64,000 nucleotides of DNA from Bryobacterales bacterium (GCA_016716385.1 JADJWL010000011.1:1-64000); one strand, 5' to 3'. Shown: positions 28,301 to 35,827, numbered from the stretch's first letter. The notes: generated by a model not told the origin, from the sequence alone. Program-made: numbers and translations.

Positions 28301-28629
28301 ACCTGGCCGACCATCATGGTGATGTCGATGCGCAGAATCTGGTTGGTCTCAAGCAGCAAGCGCTCATTGACGAATCGCTGAAAGCCTTCCGCTTCGGCGG
28401 ACACCCGGTAATTGCCGGGATTCAGGTGGGTAGCCTCGTAGTTTCCCGAGGCGTCCGAGACAACCTCCTTGGCAAGGCCTGTCCCCTCGTTGGTCACAAT
28501 GACCTTCACAGAGGGCATCACACTGCCCCCAGGGTCGCGGACAGCACCACGAATGGAACCGAAGGTGGATTGCGCCCACGCCGGAGTCAGCGCGGAGAGA
28601 AACAAAATCACGACGACAGAGCGGATCAT
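25372..28629 (-). CDS. TonB-dependent receptor, Oar-like with carboxypeptidase regulatory domain
   Basis: A 1085-residue outer-membrane protein: signal peptide (about residues 1-19, ending PAWA), an N-terminal carboxypeptidase-like beta-sandwich (STFGSIRGAVRDPGGSVMPSVKVIVTNEGTG to about 100), a plug domain with TGRQMRELPMN and GGSRSFQNSFLMDGISLG, and a long beta barrel ending ...GTRIEF with a C-terminal Phe as needed for barrel assembly. It would import a large substrate powered by TonB. It is the first gene of the seven-gene operon, with a recognisable promoter 30-60 bases upstream. Confidence 0.95.
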   Translation of the reverse strand: MIRSVVVILFLSALTPAWAQSTFGSIRGAVRDPGGSVMPSVKVIVTNEGTGLAKEVVSDASGNYEATHLNPGNYRVSAEAEGFQRFVNERLLLETNQILRIDITMMVGQVTDTITVVSQAPVIESETGTVSDVRTGRQMRELPMNFVRGDAFGGGIFKYMSLSPGSFRYEGASSHSFGGSRSFQNSFLMDGISLGDQGGGQVTPMQPSFESVQEMRLTMVNNSAEYGAVATVTVTSKSGTNELHGSIFQQYSSGGLNARNFFQSSRPSRVYHQFGGSIGGPIVTPGYDGRNRSFFFFALEGNRNSTQSIFNSSVPSLALRQGDFSQVRNSAGNLIVVRDPATGQPFSGNIIPAARFSSVSTRAQERFFLPPNFGDPNLLNQNLRDAVANQPSWNHFDTRLDHRLSTRNSFFGRFSWRNMPTPVPEGQLPNIGLRDQLRKIRNFSFTDTHLFSSRVVNEFRAGYSWHENRFAGPLRGLDIVRDLGIRGVTSLDEPGVPNFVITGFSQITQIAGERSQDMIYDIVENVTWITGRHSLKIGANLKRQQASRNPIPITTYGRYDFTGGITGFAYSDFLLGIPQVTQRFTPRSRTYGRNQVYAFYVQDDFRVHQKLTLNLGLRYEWMNPFADKFGRMFNFDPVTGALVVPDETVRSRDVSPIFPSQIPILTAAQTGLPVRGLRTADGNNFDPRAGLAWRPFGHARTVVRAGMGVFRNNLSSSTFNSLTTGPFVSNETFNNRIVDGVPLFQFPEPFLAVGSLGAQDINAVGVNLFNPYTIQSNFTIEQEVAQTGLRLSYISTRSINLLYRRNLNQPAASTVPFNNNRRPYPVYRNITFTDNGGSSAYNALQFEAERKFFRGLAFQAGWTWAKQLANGIDAGEQGATIQDAYNRAADRGDDLYLMRHRFIGSSIWEIPVGPRRRYLNQIHPVAGHILGGWQITGVVLLQGGQRFTPTFTGTDPSNTQNVGGRPDRIANGNLPKGERTLSRWFDASAFAALPANLGRFGNSAIGVLEGPGTQNLSLGLFKNIFIRERMRIELNFSATNAFNHPNFRNPNANISAPNAVGQITAQQGQDESGPRTVILGTRIEF

Positions 28630-28658
28630 CGGGACCTCTCAAGCTGTGAAGTGGAGAG

Positions 28659-28687
28659 AGTATATCCTCAAAGCCGCCCAATGTCGA
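28659..28687 (-). promoter_or_regulatory. Promoter of the TonB receptor/LRR/cytochrome operon
   Basis: On the minus strand a -35 element TCGACA (28682-28687) and a -10 element TATACT (28659-28664) are separated by exactly 17 bases, each one mismatch from the sigma-70 consensus. Transcription would start near 28652, giving a leader of about 22 bases before the ATG at 28629. The surrounding stretch is AT-rich compared with the window. Confidence 0.7.
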
Positions 28688-28787
28688 GGATTTATTGATT
28701 AATTCCAATTCACTATTCAGGGTTGCGCGACCCGTTGCACGAGGGCCGCGTTAAGCCCACTGGGGCGGGGGCGACGGCGAGGTCTAG

Positions 28788-29324
28788 CTAGGGCTGACCA
28801 GCTCTGACCTTCCGGAACGCGGGCGCGGCCGGATCGCGGACGCGGCAGTTCGCCACGATCCGCACCCTGTCATGCCCGGGTGGACGATCTCCGGCCTTCC
28901 ACATGTCGTAGGTGACCGCCGTGGGCGCGCCGTTCCGAACCACGCTGGCGGGACTCATCGCGAGTTCCAGCGTGAGCACACCCGCATTGGATGTCGGGAC
29001 GGGGAGCCAGGCGACGTAGCGGTCAAGGGAAACCACGACGTCTGGTGAATCCTGCCATCGGCGCAGGTTCAGCGAGGCCATGTTGGAGCGGCCGCCGGTG
29101 TCGGCGCGCGTGACCCGATTCAGCTCGGTCGAGAACCCGGCCTCGGGTCGGCCGCGCTCGCGGCACTCGATCCGGATGAGGTATTCGCGGTCCTCGACGG
29201 AGACGACAGCAGAGCCTGGAAAACGATCATTGCCGGCGCTAGCTGCCTGTTGGGCCACCGCACTCAGGTGCAGGCCCAGCGGCGCGACGGCGAGGAGCGC
29301 CAGTGCCGGGCGGGTCGCTCGCAT
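28788..29324 (-). CDS. Exported protein of unknown function
   Basis: A 178-residue protein with a signal peptide (MRATRPALALLAVAPLGLHLSAVAQQA). The mature part has two or more Cys (RIECRERG, VANCRVRD) that could form a disulfide, and alternating hydrophobic residues suggesting beta structure. I recognise no family. It starts three bases after the OmpA-family gene and is the last of a three-gene operon; a role in the envelope with that protein is likely from context only. Confidence 0.7.
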   Translation of the reverse strand: MRATRPALALLAVAPLGLHLSAVAQQAASAGNDRFPGSAVVSVEDREYLIRIECRERGRPEAGFSTELNRVTRADTGGRSNMASLNLRRWQDSPDVVVSLDRYVAWLPVPTSNAGVLTLELAMSPASVVRNGAPTAVTYDMWKAGDRPPGHDRVRIVANCRVRDPAAPAFRKVRAGQP

Positions 29325-29327
29325 CGC

Positions 29328-30323
29328 TCATTGTCCTTTCAGGCGCTGGACGATCTCCACCCGTCGGTTGAGGGCGCGGCCGGCCTCATCGCGATTGGCC
29401 GAGACGGGGGAGAGTGGACCGACTCCCCGGCTTTCGAGTCTCGAGGCGGCCACCTTGTGCTGCGAGACAAGGGCGTCCCTCACCGCGCTGGCGCGTGCCG
29501 CCGACAGCGTCAAGTTCCGTTCGAGCGTGCCGGTATCGTCGGTATGCCCGACGATGTAGAACGTGTCGGACGCCTGGTTGAGGTACTCGGCGATGACGGC
29601 GAGTGCCGCCGACGATTCGGGCCGGATCTCGGCGCTTCCCGTCGCGAAGTGGATGTCGTAGATCGCGATGCGACCGGTCGAGTCGATGGCGGACCGGAGG
29701 CGCTCGCCGTTAATCGACACGGTGCCCTCCTTCATCGCAGCCGTGGCCAGTTCCTCGACCATGTAGAGGTCGTTGTAACGGCAGATCACAACGGCGACCC
29801 ACAGCTCGCGTCCACCTTCGCTTCGACTGGCCGCCAGGTAGAACTCGGCCTGCGAGCCGAGCCTGGCCAGCTCCCCGCGGCCGGCGGTCGCGCCGCTACC
29901 CCCGTAGCGACGGTCCACGAAGCCGGGCGTGTGCTCTGAGTAGAGCCGGCGGGCGAGCAGCTCGGTATCGCGGCCCGCCGTCGCAGCCACACGGATGGTG
30001 AAGCCGCTCGCTTCCAGCTCGCGCTGGTAGCTGCGGAACACTTCCAGGTTGCTTCGGGCAGCCGGCTTGGTGAAGATACGGCTCGTCAGATGGCCCTCGG
30101 CGCGTTGGACAGGCGCGTCAAGTGCCACGGCTGTCGGCGTGGCGAGGGTCGCGAACGGCGACTCGTACACGCCCTTCTCGATGCTGCCGTCGAACTCGCT
30201 GACGACGCCCTGGGCCCGCGAGGTTCCGGGCAGGGCCGTGGCCATGAGGGTGGCGAGGGCACAAGTCAGGAGAATCGAGCCTGACGTGCCGGGTCCGTTC
30301 TTGCGGGAGTCCAGTTGTCTCAT
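29328..30323 (-). CDS. OmpA-family protein with DUF4892-like N-terminus
   Basis: A 331-residue protein: N-terminal signal, a middle region (about 45-200) with the layout of DUF4892 (EGHLTSRIFTKPAARSNLEVFRSYQRELEASGF), and a C-terminal OmpA peptidoglycan-binding domain (about 220-330) with DIHFATGSAEIRPES, VGHTDDTGTLERNLTLSAARASAVRDAL, SRGVGPLSPVSANRDEAGRALNRRVEI. The Asp and Arg that hold diaminopimelate are present. It should tie the outer membrane or a periplasmic complex to peptidoglycan. ATG at 30323 overlaps the upstream gene's stop as ATGA. Confidence 0.9.
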   Translation of the reverse strand: MRQLDSRKNGPGTSGSILLTCALATLMATALPGTSRAQGVVSEFDGSIEKGVYESPFATLATPTAVALDAPVQRAEGHLTSRIFTKPAARSNLEVFRSYQRELEASGFTIRVAATAGRDTELLARRLYSEHTPGFVDRRYGGSGATAGRGELARLGSQAEFYLAASRSEGGRELWVAVVICRYNDLYMVEELATAAMKEGTVSINGERLRSAIDSTGRIAIYDIHFATGSAEIRPESSAALAVIAEYLNQASDTFYIVGHTDDTGTLERNLTLSAARASAVRDALVSQHKVAASRLESRGVGPLSPVSANRDEAGRALNRRVEIVQRLKGQ

Positions 30324-30778
30324 TGCTCACCTCGGGGTGTTGCGGGGCTCGCGACGAGGTAGCCGGCTGCAGGCCTGCGCTGCCTCGTGACGGCATCAAC
30401 GAACGTGCAACTACCCGGAGCCGGCCGTCCGGCGCCTTCACGCACGATCATGGAGATATTGTCAGCGCCGGGCGTCACCATCCGGACGGTCCAGCCGACG
30501 CCGGGACGGCCGGAGGACGGCGCGAAGGCCTGAAGAGACGCGGTTGCGGCCCCGGACGCGCGTGCCTGGAACTCGCCGCCCCGTGCGGCTGCGGCGCACA
30601 AACCGTCACAGACCAGGGCGAGGGCCATCAGGGCTACGAAGGCGCTCCTGCGGATTTTCGCCGGATGCGGTGCGCCAGGGATTCCGCCTCCCTTTCGCGT
30701 GTCGGCTGACTGAGGCAGCGGCCAGGCAGGTCTAAGGGCATCCGCAAGCTCGGTCTGCGCTGAGCCGTAGGGCTCCAT
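30320..30778 (-). CDS. Small probable exported protein, first gene of the OmpA operon
   Basis: A frame of 152 residues overlapping the OmpA gene start as ATGA. A hydrophobic signal-like stretch (RRSAFVALMALALVCDGLCAAAA) lies near residues 43-65, so the true start may be an unrecognised codon nearer to it than the ATG at 30778. The mature part has a Cys and a repeat of Ala, Gly and Arg; no family is recognised. The coding call rests mainly on overlap with the next gene and the plausible export signal. Confidence 0.5.
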   Translation of the reverse strand: MEPYGSAQTELADALRPAWPLPQSADTRKGGGIPGAPHPAKIRRSAFVALMALALVCDGLCAAAARGGEFQARASGAATASLQAFAPSSGRPGVGWTVRMVTPGADNISMIVREGAGRPAPGSCTFVDAVTRQRRPAAGYLVASPATPRGEQ

Positions 30779-30954
30779 GCGGGTACCATATCATAGGGTT
30801 TCCTCGCGTGTCTCTGGCTCGACGATTTGGCCACTTGACACGTTCACCGTCTCGAACCAGGTCCGCGATTCCAGCCGATGTCGAGGTGTACCGCGACTCG
30901 TGCCGCATTTCGACGCGGCGTGGGGCGTACGCCGCGCCGAGGAGTCGTCGCGCC

Positions 30955-31399
30955 TCAGCCGGAACACTCGTACCACCCTAAAAGCGCTGCGCCACGAGTG
31001 GGAGTCCAAACACGGCCGAGTTGGCGCATGGTGGCGTCGCCGCCGGGGAGAGCGACGAGACGGGCCTGGTTGGGCAGCAGGAGGGAGACGGGGTTGGTGC
31101 CGTCGCCGCGAATGGGAAGGCCGAGGGGGGCCCAGGAAGCCCAGCACCTTACGAAAGATTTCGGCGGACTGGCGGGCGGAGGGCGCGACGAGCAGGGCCA
31201 GGCAGCCAGCCCTGTGTCCGAGCGTGCAGGCGACGAGGGCGGCAGTGGTGGTCGCCTTGCCCCACTGGCGGCAGCAATTGATGAGAATGCGGCGCTCCGT
31301 CGATGTGAGGATGCCGGCCTGGACTTCGTCCGGACGGAATTGGAGCGCATGGCGGGCGAAAGCGAGGGGACTCGCGGCGCGCTGGAGCGGCGTTTTCAT
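30955..31399 (-). pseudogene. Terminase-large-subunit-like ATPase, frameshifted and truncated
   Basis: From ATG at 31399 the frame reads MKTPLQRAASPLAFARHALQ with a Walker-A-like NCCRQWGKATTTA and LVAPSARQSAEIFRKVLGFLG. At a run of six G (31125-31130, plus strand) the match moves to another frame: LGLPIRGDGTNPVSLLLPNQARLVALPGGDATMRQLG, which ends at a stop at 30955. The Walker B and nuclease domain are gone; only about 150 of the expected 400-500 residues remain. Phage-type ATPases of this kind are found as lone chromosomal pairs with an STGPRT protein, and a broken copy of that partner lies just upstream. Confidence 0.75.
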
Positions 31400-31491
31400 G
31401 ATGCGGGCGTAGCGCAGATCCTCTTGATTTCGTTGATTTTGTTTAGTTGGCGAAGGCTGTGAATCATCCTCGCGGACTTCCCGGCTGTGGA

Positions 31492-31994
31492 TCACACGGC
31501 GCGACGGAAGCGGGTGCAGGCCGCGGGTCGGCGGTTGGATTCTTCGGACATTGGGTCTGTTTTTGCAATTTCTGGAGCGGGGGCGGGCCATTCCGTGCCA
31601 GGTGTCGGCCAGGACACTGCTGGCGATCTCGTCGTGCTCGGTGGGTTCGTCGGAAGAGGTTGGGGTCCCCAGAATTTCTGCCAGGCTTCGTCGATCTGCG
31701 ACTGGGCGATGACGCACTCCATGCGGGCGATGCGCTGGGACAGCAACAACTGGCGGGCATAGCGGGTGACGCGGATGTGGTGGTGGGCGGATTGCGGCTG
31801 GAACTCTTCGATCAGGCCGTCGAGGAGGGCCTGGAACTCGGCGGGGCCCTCGACGCCCGTCAGAACGAGGTGCCAGGAGATGAGTCCGGTGACGGCGGCA
31901 TTGCGCGACGACGCGGCCTTTGCTTGGGCGGTGCGTGGACCCGTGGAATGCTGCGCGTTGCGGCGGCTGGCGGCGATCTGCTTTCGGTGGCCAT
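31492..31994 (-). pseudogene. STGPRT-motif protein, partner of the terminase-like gene, frameshifted
   Basis: ATG at 31994 follows a good AAAGGAG site and begins MATES, but after about five codons the match continues in a different frame: QIAASRRNAQHSTGPRTAQA, then SSRNAAVTGLISWHLVL, EGPAEFQALLDGLIEEFQP and RYARQLLLSQRIARMECVIAQ, ending at 31492. The match is to acidobacterial proteins of the form NANxxxSTGPRTxxGKxxSSxNAxxHGL, usually encoded directly before a terminase-like ATPase. A single-base loss near the start explains the break. Function of the intact family is unknown. Confidence 0.7.
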
Positions 31995-32318
31995 TGGGGG
32001 ACTCCTTTCGCTTTCAGGATGGCAGGGCGGGTCAAGCGGACGGCTGCGGGACGCTGGGGGACAGCTGGTGTTTTGTTGTGATTAGAAAACTGTGGATGGC
32101 CGTGAACGAATTTGCGGAGCGCTTCGAAATCTGCGGGCCAGCGATTGGAAGTGTGTGACTGATTCGATGCTTGGTTATTAAGGCGGCCGACCTCCGAGAG
32201 GGATACTCCTCTGGTCGTCCTGAAGATCAGAGCGAGACCGCCGAGAGACAATTCGAGGTTGAGGTGACTCTCTCGGGACTGTAACGCGAACTGTGTAAAG
32301 CGGGTGGAGCCGGTTACG

Positions 32319-33587
32319 TCAGAGGGCGTCGAGCACCTCCGGACGAAGACGGTCCGGGAAGAGCATCGCCAACTGGTTCATCACTATATCCCATCCCTGG
32401 CGCCTCGTCCAACGATTGGAGAAGTTGCGGATGTTCAGGAACAGGATCTTCACCACCGCTTCGTCGTGCGGAAACACCTTGCGGTTGGCGATGTTCTTCC
32501 GCATCTGGGAATGCAGACTCTCGATCGCATTCGTCGTGTAGATAATCCTCCGTAATTCCACCGGGTATTTGTAAAATACCGTCAGGTGCTCCCAATGCGC
32601 TCGCCACGAGGCCACCGACATCGGATACCGTTTGCCCCAGCCCTGGTCGAATTGTTCCAGAGCGTGTTCGGCCGCCTCGATCGTCGGAGCGGTATAAATC
32701 GTCCGCATCGACGCGCAGAACGCCTTGCGGTCCTTGTAGGAAACGAACTTGGTCGCGTTGCGCACCTGGTGCACGACGCAGAGCTGCACGTCGGTGGCCG
32801 GGTACACCGAAACCACCGCCTCGGGCAAGCCGGTCAGGCCGTCCCCGCACAGGATCAACACGTCGTCGACGCCGCGCGCCTTGAGATCGTTGAGAACCTT
32901 GAGCCAGAAACGGGCGCCTTCGGTTTCCGCGACCCAGAGACCAAGAACCTCCTGCCTGCCCGCGCAACTGACGCCCAGCACCGTATAGACGCACTTCTTG
33001 ACGACGCCTTTGTCGGTGCGCACGGGAACCCGCAGGGCGTCGACGAAGACGACCGGGTAGAGGCGTTCCAAGGGGCGGTTCTGCCACTCGGTGATCTGCT
33101 GCTGCAGGTGGCTGGTGGCGCGGGAGACGAATTCGGGCGACACGTCGATGCCGTAGATCTGCTGGAGGTGTTCTTCGATCTCGCGGGTGGTCATGCCGCG
33201 GGCGTAGAGGGAGATGATGACGTCGGTGAAATTACCGATCGACGTTTGGCGTTTGGCGACGAGTTTCGGCTCGAAGCTGGAATTGCGGTCGCGTGGCGTT
33301 TCGATGGCGACTTCTCCGAAATCGCCGCGCACGGTTTTAGCGGTGCGGCCATTGCGGGAATTTCCGTTACCGCGGCCTTCCGGGCCGTGCTTGGGATATC
33401 CGAGATGTTCCTCCATTTCGAGTTCCAGGAGCGCCTCGAGGCCCTCCTTGACGAGATTCTGGAAGAGGCTCTTGGTGTCGACGACGTTGGAGCCGCCCTG
33501 GGCGCGGACGTGGTCCATCAGGGCTTTCTTGAAAGACGGGCTGGCGCCGGGACCGGCGACCGGGGAATCGGGGGCAGTAGGGTTCAT
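32319..33587 (-). CDS. IS256-family transposase
   Basis: A 422-residue protein of full length. The catalytic DDE residues are visible: Asp in VVFVDALRVPVR, Asp in ILCGDGLTGLPEA, and Glu in IYTTNAIESLHSQMRK. Other family marks are NLVKEGLEALLELEMEEHLGY at the N-terminus and LYARGMTTREIEEHL. ATG at 33587 is chosen because AAAGGAACAAGC precedes it; two ATG or near-cognate starts upstream lack a site. No frameshift or stop interrupts it, so the element may still be mobile. Confidence 0.95.
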   Translation of the reverse strand: MNPTAPDSPVAGPGASPSFKKALMDHVRAQGGSNVVDTKSLFQNLVKEGLEALLELEMEEHLGYPKHGPEGRGNGNSRNGRTAKTVRGDFGEVAIETPRDRNSSFEPKLVAKRQTSIGNFTDVIISLYARGMTTREIEEHLQQIYGIDVSPEFVSRATSHLQQQITEWQNRPLERLYPVVFVDALRVPVRTDKGVVKKCVYTVLGVSCAGRQEVLGLWVAETEGARFWLKVLNDLKARGVDDVLILCGDGLTGLPEAVVSVYPATDVQLCVVHQVRNATKFVSYKDRKAFCASMRTIYTAPTIEAAEHALEQFDQGWGKRYPMSVASWRAHWEHLTVFYKYPVELRRIIYTTNAIESLHSQMRKNIANRKVFPHDEAVVKILFLNIRNFSNRWTRRQGWDIVMNQLAMLFPDRLRPEVLDAL

Positions 33588-33670
33588 GGAGCTTGTTCCT
33601 TTCTTCATGGTTGGGTTCAGGATTCGCTCCACCGAAGCCGGGGCGAGCCCGGAGCCCGGCGGCTGGCCGA

Positions 33671-33721
33671 AGTGTTTGGGGACTCCGGTCGCCCTTCGGG
33701 CTCCCTACGTCCCCAAACACT
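33671..33721. repeat. Perfect inverted repeat upstream of the transposase gene
   Basis: AGTGTTTGGGGAC (33671-33683) is repeated exactly in inverted form at 33709-33721, with a 25-base loop that itself contains GCCC-TTC-GGGC. In RNA read from either strand this forms a strong hairpin with an inner stem. Lying between the IS end and the transposase start, it could block read-through transcription or hide the ribosome site, as leader hairpins do in other IS elements. Confidence 0.7.
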
Positions 33722-34015
33722 CGATGGACCCGCCACCGCCACTCCTCAGCCTACCCCAGAACAATTTACACAGAAGATGTTACAGCACCTCTCTCCCCCG
33801 AAATACCCCCTGAAATATCTCCCCGGCGATATCGTGCACGTCTCTTCCCCTTACCAGATCGCGGCGCCTCCTTCTGCTCCAGGAGGCAGCCGGCCTCAAC
33901 CTCAGTCAAGAGGTGGGGAATTTTCGACCGGCATCATGGGGATTCTTGCACCGGCGGTGACAGAGGTGTGGCATGACCGGGCTTAGGGGTTCTGTCTTCT
34001 GCCTCCAAAGACTGG

Positions 34016-34573
34016 CTAGACCTCGGCTTTCACGCCTCGACCGAGCGAAGCACCTACCGCCGTCTGCCACAAGACCATATACAGACCCAGCACATCGCCA
34101 GCGGACGTGAAACTGGTCGCCGCTCGCAGGTGCGCTCCCATGAGCCCGCCCACTGCCGTGCCAAGAATCACGGTCGTGACAGCCGCCCTCCCCCAGCGTG
34201 GCCGTCCGAACAAGCACACGCTAGCCAGTACGCAAGAGCCCAGGAATCCGGCGAAAGCGAAGGACATAATCACGAAAGGAGTTGAATCGCGGAGCGACAT
34301 GGCGGCTGTTCGCCAGGCGATCGGATAAACCGCGGAGCTGGCGATCAGCGCCGTCGTGGTTCGAAGCCAGCCGTCCCCGGCCCAGCGGGACATCGGAAGG
34401 AGGACTACCAGCGCGAACACCATTCCAGGCCAGACAATATGATCGATCGTCTTCTGTTCGCGCGCGAGATAAAGGATGAACGACTGCGCCATCGCACATG
34501 ACAACAATCCCGAGACGAAGCCCACGATCCCCCATCGCACACCCATGCTCACGCGTCTGAGGATTGAGCTCAT
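34016..34573 (-). CDS. Small multi-pass membrane protein
   Basis: A 185-residue protein with about five hydrophobic segments and short charged loops (MGVRWGIVGFVSGLLSCAMAQ, DHIVWPGMVFALVVLLPMSRW, FVIMSFAFAGFLGSCVLASVCLF, AAVTTVILGTAVGGLMGA). No family is recognised. ATG at 34573 is chosen because AGGAG lies seven bases upstream. It stands alone between the IS element and the nuclease relic, in the part of the window with most broken genes. Confidence 0.65.
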   Translation of the reverse strand: MSSILRRVSMGVRWGIVGFVSGLLSCAMAQSFILYLAREQKTIDHIVWPGMVFALVVLLPMSRWAGDGWLRTTTALIASSAVYPIAWRTAAMSLRDSTPFVIMSFAFAGFLGSCVLASVCLFGRPRWGRAAVTTVILGTAVGGLMGAHLRAATSFTSAGDVLGLYMVLWQTAVGASLGRGVKAEV

Positions 34574-35126
34574 TGCCCGGCTCCTGTCTGGAGCGTCGCG
34601 CCAACCCAATTCTACGTCCAGACCCGAGGACAGACAAGAGCCGCGTTGACGAGATCGTCATCTCCATAAACTCAGAGCGCGATTTCCCGACTCCTGGAAG
34701 GTCTGCCATCCGGAAGTTGGCGCGTGAAGCGGCGTCATCGCGGGCATGAATGAACGGCGGCTGTTGCTGTCACGGAGCGCAGCCCCCGCATTGCGATCAC
34801 CCCTCCAGCCCGAAATACCCCTGAGGATCCAGACCGGGTCGCTGCACAGCCAGCCTGCCGCCCCTCGGGGGACATCGGCGTGAGCAGTGTCTTGAGCCAA
34901 GAGAAGCGACAACACGTCATCGCGCCGGGTCGGCTGGGCTGGCCGCCGCGACGCATTCAAAAAGAAACAGGCATTCGCCGGGAGACAGCGGCAGGTTCCG
35001 TGAAGGCCGCTCGCGTCGCGATTTGGGCGCCTGGCGGCCGGGGGACGGCGCACGCCGGCAGAACCGGCCAACGGTGTCCCCCGACCCGGAACCGGTCCCG
35101 CTCCCCGGTCGCAGTCGCACCGCGAA
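34574..35126. other. Intergenic stretch without a recognisable gene
   Basis: I see no frame here with a convincing start, codon pattern or family match on either strand. It lies between a small membrane protein and a nuclease relic, and probably includes decayed coding sequence. Confidence 0.6.
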
Positions 35127-35474
35127 GCCTCTGAAGTTCGTCGTCGCCTTTCCCTGCCGGCGATGGAAGCCGCTCTCGATCTGCATCACCAGGACGCGTC
35201 GGCTCCGGCCCTGCTGGATGGACCAGAGGCGCCCGGCGGGGTCCTTCACAAGGTCGAGGATTCGGACGTTCAGGCCCCGCGGAATTGGTCCAACAACCTG
35301 TTGGACGATTACTTCGTCCGGCCAGCTTTCAGCGAAGGAGCGCATGGACAGGAGATTCGTCCGGGGGATGCCCTTCGTGCGTCGGTCCTGTGCCAGGCGC
35401 TCAACCACCTTGCTGCCCCATCCGTCGCTCGCGTGTCGTTCGAGGATCTCTCTGCCGGTCTGCCTACAGAAGAA
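35127..35474 (-). pseudogene. Remnant of a DUF1016 (YhcG-type) nuclease N-terminal domain
   Basis: About 115 residues match the DUF1016 N-terminal domain: GREILERHASDGWGSKVVERLAQD, RTNLLSMRSFAESWPDE, VQQVVGPIPRGLNVRILD, KDPAGRLW and RVLVMQIESGFHRRQGKATTNF. Intact members are about 340-370 residues and have a C-terminal PDDEXK nuclease; here the sequence on both sides becomes unrelated and the nuclease is absent. The frame stays open but there is no plausible start or full domain, so it is a relic. Intact family members occur in mobile and defence-rich regions. Confidence 0.75.
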
Positions 35475-35718
35475 CCAGCTTTCGGTTGACCGATAGGCCG
35501 ACACCACATCAGGCACTGGTTTTAGGTCTTCCACTGAATGCCAGTGTTTCTGCCGTTCCCGGATGCCAAGATGATTGCCGTGGCGCGAATCGGGTTTCCG
35601 TATGGCACGAGGTGGGATGGCTGGCGGATTCGTTGGAATTGAGGCGGCCGGTCTGCTCGGGGCAACCGCATCCGCCCGCTGCGCGGGGCGGCTATCGACG
35701 GGTGCGTGGGGAGGCCAG

Positions 35719-35795
35719 TGGTGGGCCCGTGCAGACTCGAACTGCAGACCTCTACCGTGTCAAGGTAGCGCTCTAACCAACTGAGCTACGGGCCC
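35719..35795 (-). tRNA. tRNA-Val (GAC)
   Basis: A full cloverleaf can be folded on the minus strand: acceptor stem GGGCCCG pairing with CGGGCCC, D-arm GCTC..GAGC, anticodon arm CTACC-TTGACAC-GGTAG with anticodon GAC, variable loop AGGTC, and T-arm TGCAG-TTCGAGT-CTGCA. The discriminator is A and the CCA end is encoded (35719-35721). Its 3' end faces the accessory region, the usual side for integration. It lies 33 bases downstream of the rhaT-like gene on the same strand. Confidence 0.95.
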
Positions 35796-35827
35796 TCGGA
35801 GGGGGAACAACTTCGTAGTTTACCACG

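Larger units (their letters stand above)
32276..33788 (-). mobile_element. Complete IS256-family insertion sequence
   Basis: A 1513-bp element. The outer 24 bases at each end are imperfect inverted repeats (17 of 24 identical), both containing CTGTAAC and CTGTGTAAA. Immediately outside are CTCTCTCG (32268-32275) and CTCTCTCC (33789-33796), an 8-bp target duplication with one mismatch; 8-9 bp is the size made by IS256 elements. A single transposase gene fills the element. It lies just upstream of the broken STGPRT/terminase pair. Confidence 0.85.

Noticed and set aside
30791..32251. A 486-residue minus-strand frame across the terminase relic
   Set aside because: Only a part (below 31399) matches a family; the remainder is the wrong frame of the STGPRT gene and non-coding sequence.
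35575..35784. A 69-residue plus-strand frame ending RADSNCRPLPCQGSALTN
   Set aside because: It is the antisense translation of the tRNA-Val gene, a well-known false protein.
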